DNA of 19,406 bases, from the NCBI GenBank assembly GCA_045614225.1, contig JAZLCO010000098.1:1-19406 (forward strand), written 5' to 3'. A program made the translations under genes and the position numbers. The notes beneath the pieces are model-generated. The model had not been told where the DNA came from and searched no databases. It saw only the letters and a list, made by a program, of their open reading frames with translations. Positions within the stretch are counted from its first letter, which is position 1; every line of letters starts with the position of its first letter. Source of the stretch: UBA9715 sp045614225 (lineage in GTDB: Bacteria; Actinomycetota; Coriobacteriia; Coriobacteriales; Eggerthellaceae). This document shows, in pieces, positions 15,193 to 19,406 of the stretch.

Positions 15193-15203
15193 CAGCTCAC
15201 CCC

Positions 15204-16616
15204 CTAGAACCTGAAGTAGATGAACGGGTTGTAGCCACCGCCCGACAAGGCAAGCAGGCTCAGAACGAGTAGCGCTATCGCGAGAACGAAGGAGGCTACT
15301 TCAAGGACCATCGCCGTTGAATGTGACGCCGATCCGATCCTTTGCTCGATTGCACCTTTGATTGGTGTTGCTGCCACAATGGCAACGGCAAACATGATGA
15401 TGAACAGCGGGGTTAACTGCCTCATGGCAAGTTCGACGCAAGCATACTCGAAATGCCATCCTGTGAACATTTGGGCGATTATCGTACCGCCCTGAGCAAA
15501 ACTATCGGACCTGAACAGCACGAACGCTACCGTCACGACGAGCAGCGTGTACACGACGCCGATAGACTTCGGCAACTTGCGTATGGGAAGGTACTCTTCA
15601 AGCAGCAGGAAAAAGCCGTGTATAAGGCCCCATACGACGAATGTCCAACTCGCACCATGCCACAAACCGCACAGGAAGAAGATCGCCAGCTTGTTGAGCA
15701 CCGTGCGAGGGCGACCTTTGCGGTTTCCGCCTAGCGAATAGTACACATACTGCTTGAACCAGGTCGACAAGGAAATGTGCCAGCGACGCCAGAACACCTG
15801 AACTGTTGGGGACGTATAGGGGTATTTGAAGTTCTCCTGATACTTGAAGCCGAACATCCGCGCCATGCCGATGGCCATGTCGGAATATCCACTGAAATCG
15901 AAATAGATTTGCATGAGATATGCAAGTGCAGCTATCCACGCTACCGCGATATTGATGTGATCGAGCTGAGCCGCGTAGATGCTGTCAACCGCCACTGCCA
16001 TCGTGTTCGCAATGAGCACCTTCTTGCCCAAACCGATGCAAAAACGCCTGAAACCTGCTGCAATGTCTGCAAGCGAAGCATGGCGCTCGGAAAGCTGGGC
16101 TTCGACGTCGTGGTATTTGACGATGGGCCCGGCGATGAGCTGCGGGAAAAAGGCGATGTAAAGCAACACTTTCGGATAGCTACGCTGCGCCTCGACATCC
16201 CCACGATAGACATCGATGACATAGCTCATCGCTTGGAACGTGTAGAACGAAATGCCGATGGGAAGGGCAATCTGCGGATCAGGCAATCCAAGACCTGTCA
16301 ACGCGTTCAGCGTGCCGACAGCCATGCCGGCGTACTTGAACGTACCGAGGAACGCTAAGTTCACGACTACGGCCGTTGCAACCCAGCCCTTGCGTATTCT
16401 TGAAGTATCGGATTTGCCAATCAGCAGGCCGAACAGCCAATTGAAGAGGGTCGAGACGACCATGAGCACGATGAAAACCGGCTCGCCATACGCGTAAAAC
16501 AGCAAGCTTGCAATGATGAGAAGCGCGTTTTTGCCCTTGAACCAGGGTATCACCTGGTGCAGCAGGAATACTGCAGGCAAAAACACGCATATGAATGCAA
16601 GTGAACTGAAGACCAC
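15204..16616 (-). CDS. MBOAT-family membrane-bound O-acyltransferase (AlgI/PatA/DltB-like)
   Basis: MBOAT proteins of this group carry an acyl group, usually acetyl, across the membrane for O-acylation of cell-surface polymers. The 470-residue product is a polytopic membrane protein with roughly ten hydrophobic segments. Diagnostic motifs are FYTFQAMSYVIDVYRGDVEA, FPQLIAGPIVKYHD, YFDFSGYSDMAIGMARMFGF, FWRRWHISLSTWFKQYVY and FFLCGLWHGASWTFVVWGL with the conserved His320. The start is a GTG at 16616, giving MVFSSLAFICVFLPAVFLLH; AGAGG lies 7 nt upstream and no ATG fits. It begins 25 bp after the ChW-lectin gene and is followed 11 bp later by its SGNH partner, the standard two-gene arrangement for surface acylation. 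Confidence 0.95.
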   Translation of the reverse strand: MVFSSLAFICVFLPAVFLLHQVIPWFKGKNALLIIASLLFYAYGEPVFIVLMVVSTLFNWLFGLLIGKSDTSRIRKGWVATAVVVNLAFLGTFKYAGMAVGTLNALTGLGLPDPQIALPIGISFYTFQAMSYVIDVYRGDVEAQRSYPKVLLYIAFFPQLIAGPIVKYHDVEAQLSERHASLADIAAGFRRFCIGLGKKVLIANTMAVAVDSIYAAQLDHINIAVAWIAALAYLMQIYFDFSGYSDMAIGMARMFGFKYQENFKYPYTSPTVQVFWRRWHISLSTWFKQYVYYSLGGNRKGRPRTVLNKLAIFFLCGLWHGASWTFVVWGLIHGFFLLLEEYLPIRKLPKSIGVVYTLLVVTVAFVLFRSDSFAQGGTIIAQMFTGWHFEYACVELAMRQLTPLFIIMFAVAIVAATPIKGAIEQRIGSASHSTAMVLEVASFVLAIALLVLSLLALSGGGYNPFIYFRF

Positions 16617-16641
16617 GGATTAGCCTCTAGTGAACCGCATC

Positions 16642-19353
16642 CTACCAATCGTAATAGGCAGTCGGCGCGCTAGCCCACGTCTGCCAGTACCAATTTCGCG
16701 ATGGTGCCTCATGCTGCATATCGGGATCGCAGATGTAGCCGTTGACCGTCACCCAACCGTGAGGCGCCTGAGGGGCAGTGTAACCGACAACCCAACCGGT
16801 GCGTACAACGACATCGGTGTAGCCAAGCCCACGAGCAAGCCACGCGAACAGCGAGGCGAAGCGATAGCAATTGCCGCTACCGTAGTTGTACATTTCGATA
16901 GCATACGAGCGGGACCTGGAATCCGAGAGCGACCAACCGCTCCAATGCTTGTTACCATCTCGATAGCTGAAACCATACGCAACATAGTCAAATACAGACT
17001 TCAATGTGGAGCGCGTCCTCAAAACATTAGCGACAATGCGATCGAGCTCCGCATCGCCTGTTTGAGAATACCGAGACGACCTCACAAGCTTCCATTGCTG
17101 TCCAGTTGATCCATTCGCGGCGTATTGCTGAATGTTGGCACCGCTCTTCTTGGAATTGCCAGCGATTTCGAGCACTTTCCCAGAGTTCTTGCTTCTGAAT
17201 GTTATGTATCCTTCTCTGTTGATTTCGGCCGTCCAACGTTGATTGGCTCCACCGTTCCAAGCTTGCTGCATAACGTTCGCACCGTTCGCCTTGCTTAGCC
17301 CGATTACGTCAAGTACAGCATATGATTTGCAGTTCTCTATAACATAGGATCCGTTGTTCATATAAATACGGAACCTTTGAGCCGGGCTTCCATTTCGTGT
17401 GCAGGCCTGCACGTTTGCCCCGTTGCTGTACGACGCATTTGCTACGTCGATATACGTGCCATTACGTGATTGGATTTCATAGTATCCGTCCGCAATCAGC
17501 TGGGTCGAGCCGAGGACCCAGCGCTGCGAGGCGGCATTCGACTTCGCCTGGGCCACGACCTTCGCGCCGTCGGAGGGCAACGAGGAGGCCAGGGCCAGCA
17601 CCTTGCCCGTCGAGGCGTTGGCGAGCACCACGCCGCCGTCCCACGACACCGTCCAGCGCTGGGAGGCGTCGGAGGAGGAGTCGGCGACCTGGACCACCTT
17701 GCCCGAGCGGTCAGCCAGGAACAGGCCCGAGGCCACGACCTGGACCGAGTAGGTCCCCGAGCCCTCGGGGCGCACGTAGAACTTCTGGGCCTGGCTGCCC
17801 GAGCGGGACCAGACCTGCATCTGGGCCCCGGACGAGGCGGACGCGCCCGGGTCGTCGAGCGCGAACGAGGCATCCGAGGCCGTGGTGAACTCGTAGGCGC
17901 CCTCGGAGAGCGAGTAGGAGCCCTTGCGGACGAGCTTTATCTGGACGGCCTCGACGCGAAGGGAGCGGCCGGTGGTGCCGGCCAGGCCGCCGTTGACGAC
18001 CCAGGGCTGCCAGCCGACGTCCTGTACGTGGGCGCGGTAGACGACGTCGTAGTGATTGGCGATTTCGTCGGTGAGCCACACCCTGAGCGCCTCGACGCGA
18101 AGCGACTGGCCGGTGGTTCCGGACACGGCGCCGTTGGACGCCTTCTTCTGCCAGCCGACGCTCTGGACGTGCGCCTGGTACTTGACCCCGCCCTTGTAGG
18201 CGGCGCCGTCGAGCCAGACCCGCAGCGCCTCGACGCGCAGGGACCTCCCCGAGGTGCCGGCCACCTGGCCCGAAGCGGCCTGGGCCTGCCAGCCGACGTC
18301 CTGGACGTGGGCGCTGTAGACCAGGCCAGGCCCGCCGTCGGAGGCCGAGGCGGCCGGGGCGGGCTCCTTCCTGACGAGCATCAGCTTGATGGCCTCGAGC
18401 CTGAGCGAGCGGCCCTCGGTTCCGGCCATCTGGCCGTTCGACCTCCAATGGCCCTCGTCCTGCCAGCCGATGTTCTGGACGTGGACGCAGTAGCGCACGT
18501 CGTACCACTTCGACAGCTCGCCGGAGAGCGTGAACTTGATGGCCTCGAGCCTGAGCGATTGGCCGGTGGTGCCCGACCTGGCCTCCTTGCCGCCGACCGC
18601 CGCGCCCTGCAGGCGCTGCCAGCCGACGCCCTGGACGTGGACCTGGCAGTAGATCGCGCCCGGCAGGTCGCTCGCGACCTTGAACTCTATCGACTCGAGC
18701 CTGAGCGAGCGGCCCGAGGTGCCGGCCATCTGGCCGTTGGTCTTCCAACCCTGTTTCCAACCGTCGTCCGGGACGTGGACGCGGTAGGAGACCGAGGCGG
18801 TGTGGGGGGCGCCCGCGGCCTTGGCCGCGGGGGCTGCCTTCGCGTCCGCACCCCCCTTGGCCGCGCACCCCTTCGCCGCAGCGGCAGGCTTGGCCACGGG
18901 CTCCTTCGCCGCCTCGGCCGGCTTCCCAGACGCGGCGCTTGACGCAGTTTGAGCATCCACGCCATCAGCGCCGCTATCAGCACTGGTCAGAATCTCAGTA
19001 TCAGCTTGGGCGGATCCGGCTGATGCGCTATCGTCAACAGGTAAATCGAGTTCTACTTCCCCGCCTTGTTCAGCACCGAGAGCAACGGTCGCATCCTCGC
19101 CCTCTCCCTGCATGCCGGAGTCAGAACTGATGGTCGGTCCTTCGGGAGTCGATTCAGGAACCGAAGCCGTCTCGACAAAGTCATCGTCACTTAAACTCGT
19201 GATACCAGATTCTTCCGCGATGGCGGGACGCTCCGCGGCGCCCACGACGCCATCCTGCTGTGATGCCGCTTCGTCGGCGAACGCCGACGAAGGGACGATG
19301 AGCAGCAAAGCCGCTGCCGCGATCGCGGCCCAGAACAATCTCTTAACCTGCAT
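16642..19353 (-). CDS. Secreted ChW-repeat / ricin-type lectin / transglutaminase-like protein
   Basis: A 903-residue surface protein with these parts in order: signal peptide (about 1-27, ending SSAFADE), an acidic Ser/Asp/Glu-rich linker (28-140), an Ala/Lys-rich linker (about 141-180), six ChW repeats (186-476), a first ricin B-type beta-trefoil (about 485-616, ASQRW motifs), a second ricin-type domain (about 620-757, QRF/QRW/QQW motifs), and a C-terminal transglutaminase-like fold (about 765-903). The last has a plausible triad: Cys829 in GSGNCYRFASLFAWLARGLG, His865 in APHGWVTV and Asp876 in ICDPDMQ. Such domains are cysteine peptidases or isopeptide-forming enzymes. The ATG follows GGGAG. 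The middle of the gene is strikingly GC-rich (80% in 18301-18360 and 18841-18900) while both ends are near 45-55%. It heads the operon with MBOAT, AlgX-like and lipoprotein genes. The target is unknown. Confidence 0.92.
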   Translation of the reverse strand: MQVKRLFWAAIAAAALLLIVPSSAFADEAASQQDGVVGAAERPAIAEESGITSLSDDDFVETASVPESTPEGPTISSDSGMQGEGEDATVALGAEQGGEVELDLPVDDSASAGSAQADTEILTSADSGADGVDAQTASSAASGKPAEAAKEPVAKPAAAAKGCAAKGGADAKAAPAAKAAGAPHTASVSYRVHVPDDGWKQGWKTNGQMAGTSGRSLRLESIEFKVASDLPGAIYCQVHVQGVGWQRLQGAAVGGKEARSGTTGQSLRLEAIKFTLSGELSKWYDVRYCVHVQNIGWQDEGHWRSNGQMAGTEGRSLRLEAIKLMLVRKEPAPAASASDGGPGLVYSAHVQDVGWQAQAASGQVAGTSGRSLRVEALRVWLDGAAYKGGVKYQAHVQSVGWQKKASNGAVSGTTGQSLRVEALRVWLTDEIANHYDVVYRAHVQDVGWQPWVVNGGLAGTTGRSLRVEAVQIKLVRKGSYSLSEGAYEFTTASDASFALDDPGASASSGAQMQVWSRSGSQAQKFYVRPEGSGTYSVQVVASGLFLADRSGKVVQVADSSSDASQRWTVSWDGGVVLANASTGKVLALASSLPSDGAKVVAQAKSNAASQRWVLGSTQLIADGYYEIQSRNGTYIDVANASYSNGANVQACTRNGSPAQRFRIYMNNGSYVIENCKSYAVLDVIGLSKANGANVMQQAWNGGANQRWTAEINREGYITFRSKNSGKVLEIAGNSKKSGANIQQYAANGSTGQQWKLVRSSRYSQTGDAELDRIVANVLRTRSTLKSVFDYVAYGFSYRDGNKHWSGWSLSDSRSRSYAIEMYNYGSGNCYRFASLFAWLARGLGYTDVVVRTGWVVGYTAPQAPHGWVTVNGYICDPDMQHEAPSRNWYWQTWASAPTAYYDW
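17926..18798 (-). repeat. Six ChW repeats within the lectin/transglutaminase gene
   Basis: Six repeats of about 40 residues begin near residues 186, 233, 286, 344, 390 and 436, each with a HVQxxGWQ-type core and SLRxEA core. Linkers after repeats 2 and 5 match (LSGELSKWYD and LTDEIANHYD), and a longer linker (LVRKEPAPAASASDG onward) follows repeat 3, giving the same two-triplet layout as in the lysozyme. The repeats are GC-rich at the DNA level, unlike those of the lysozyme. Confidence 0.9.
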
Positions 19354-19406
19354 TGCGAAACACTCCCACGAACATCAAAGAACCAAACTCAACAAGATTA
19401 GCACAG

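Noticed and set aside
17470..18942. Long plus-strand open frame (490 codons), and a 385-codon minus-strand frame at 17711-18868, overlapping the ChW/lectin gene
   Set aside because: Both arise from the GC-rich repeat block, where stop codons are rare in every frame. The products are Arg/Gly/Pro-rich with no recognisable family, while the 903-residue frame has a signal peptide, repeats and domains throughout.

Overview
The window is bacterial chromosome, probably from the class Coriobacteriia (Actinomycetota), most likely an Eggerthellales gut or oral anaerobe. The reasons are the rplU-rpmA-obg-proB order, a non-adenylylated type I glutamine synthetase next to a GlnR-like OmpR-family regulator, two large secreted proteins built from ChW (clostridial hydrophobic W) repeats, genes that look leaderless, and moderate to high GC. 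This placement is inference from gene content; no rRNA marker is present.

Region 1 (1-7525, all minus strand) is housekeeping. The rplU-rpmA-obg-proB operon runs from about 2541 to the left edge and has a good sigma-70-type promoter, a leader hairpin, and a hairpin between rpmA and obg. polA lies upstream of a 153-bp nested inverted-repeat element that fills the polA/rplU gap. glnA and a GlnR-like regulator abut stop-to-start. The regulator has lost its phosphorylatable Asp, so it is probably controlled by something other than a kinase.

Region 2 (7739-12882, plus strand) concerns the cell surface. It begins with a secreted GH25 lysozyme carrying six ChW repeats. A GT4 glycosyltransferase, a DegT-family sugar aminotransferase and a PglC-like phosphoglycosyl transferase follow. 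The last two genes overlap by 4 bp. The first two of these glycan genes have a -10 hexamer exactly 7 nt before the ATG and no Shine-Dalgarno, as expected for leaderless mRNAs. A perfect 27-bp inverted repeat separates them. A near-perfect bidirectional terminator at 12922-12959 closes the region.

Region 3 (12976-19353, minus strand, read right to left) is a four-gene surface operon: a 903-residue secreted ChW / ricin-type lectin / transglutaminase-like protein, an MBOAT O-acyltransferase, an AlgX/AlgJ-like SGNH partner, and a lipoprotein of unknown function. The middle of the 903-residue protein is far more GC-rich than its two ends, and one edge of that block falls at a domain boundary, which suggests modular recombination.

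Together, regions 2 and 3 look like a system that builds a surface glycan (aminosugar synthesis, lipid-carrier priming, elongation), O-acylates it outside the membrane, and displays ChW proteins on the wall. In both ChW proteins the repeats follow the same three-repeat super-period, which seems to me the most interesting structural observation in the window.
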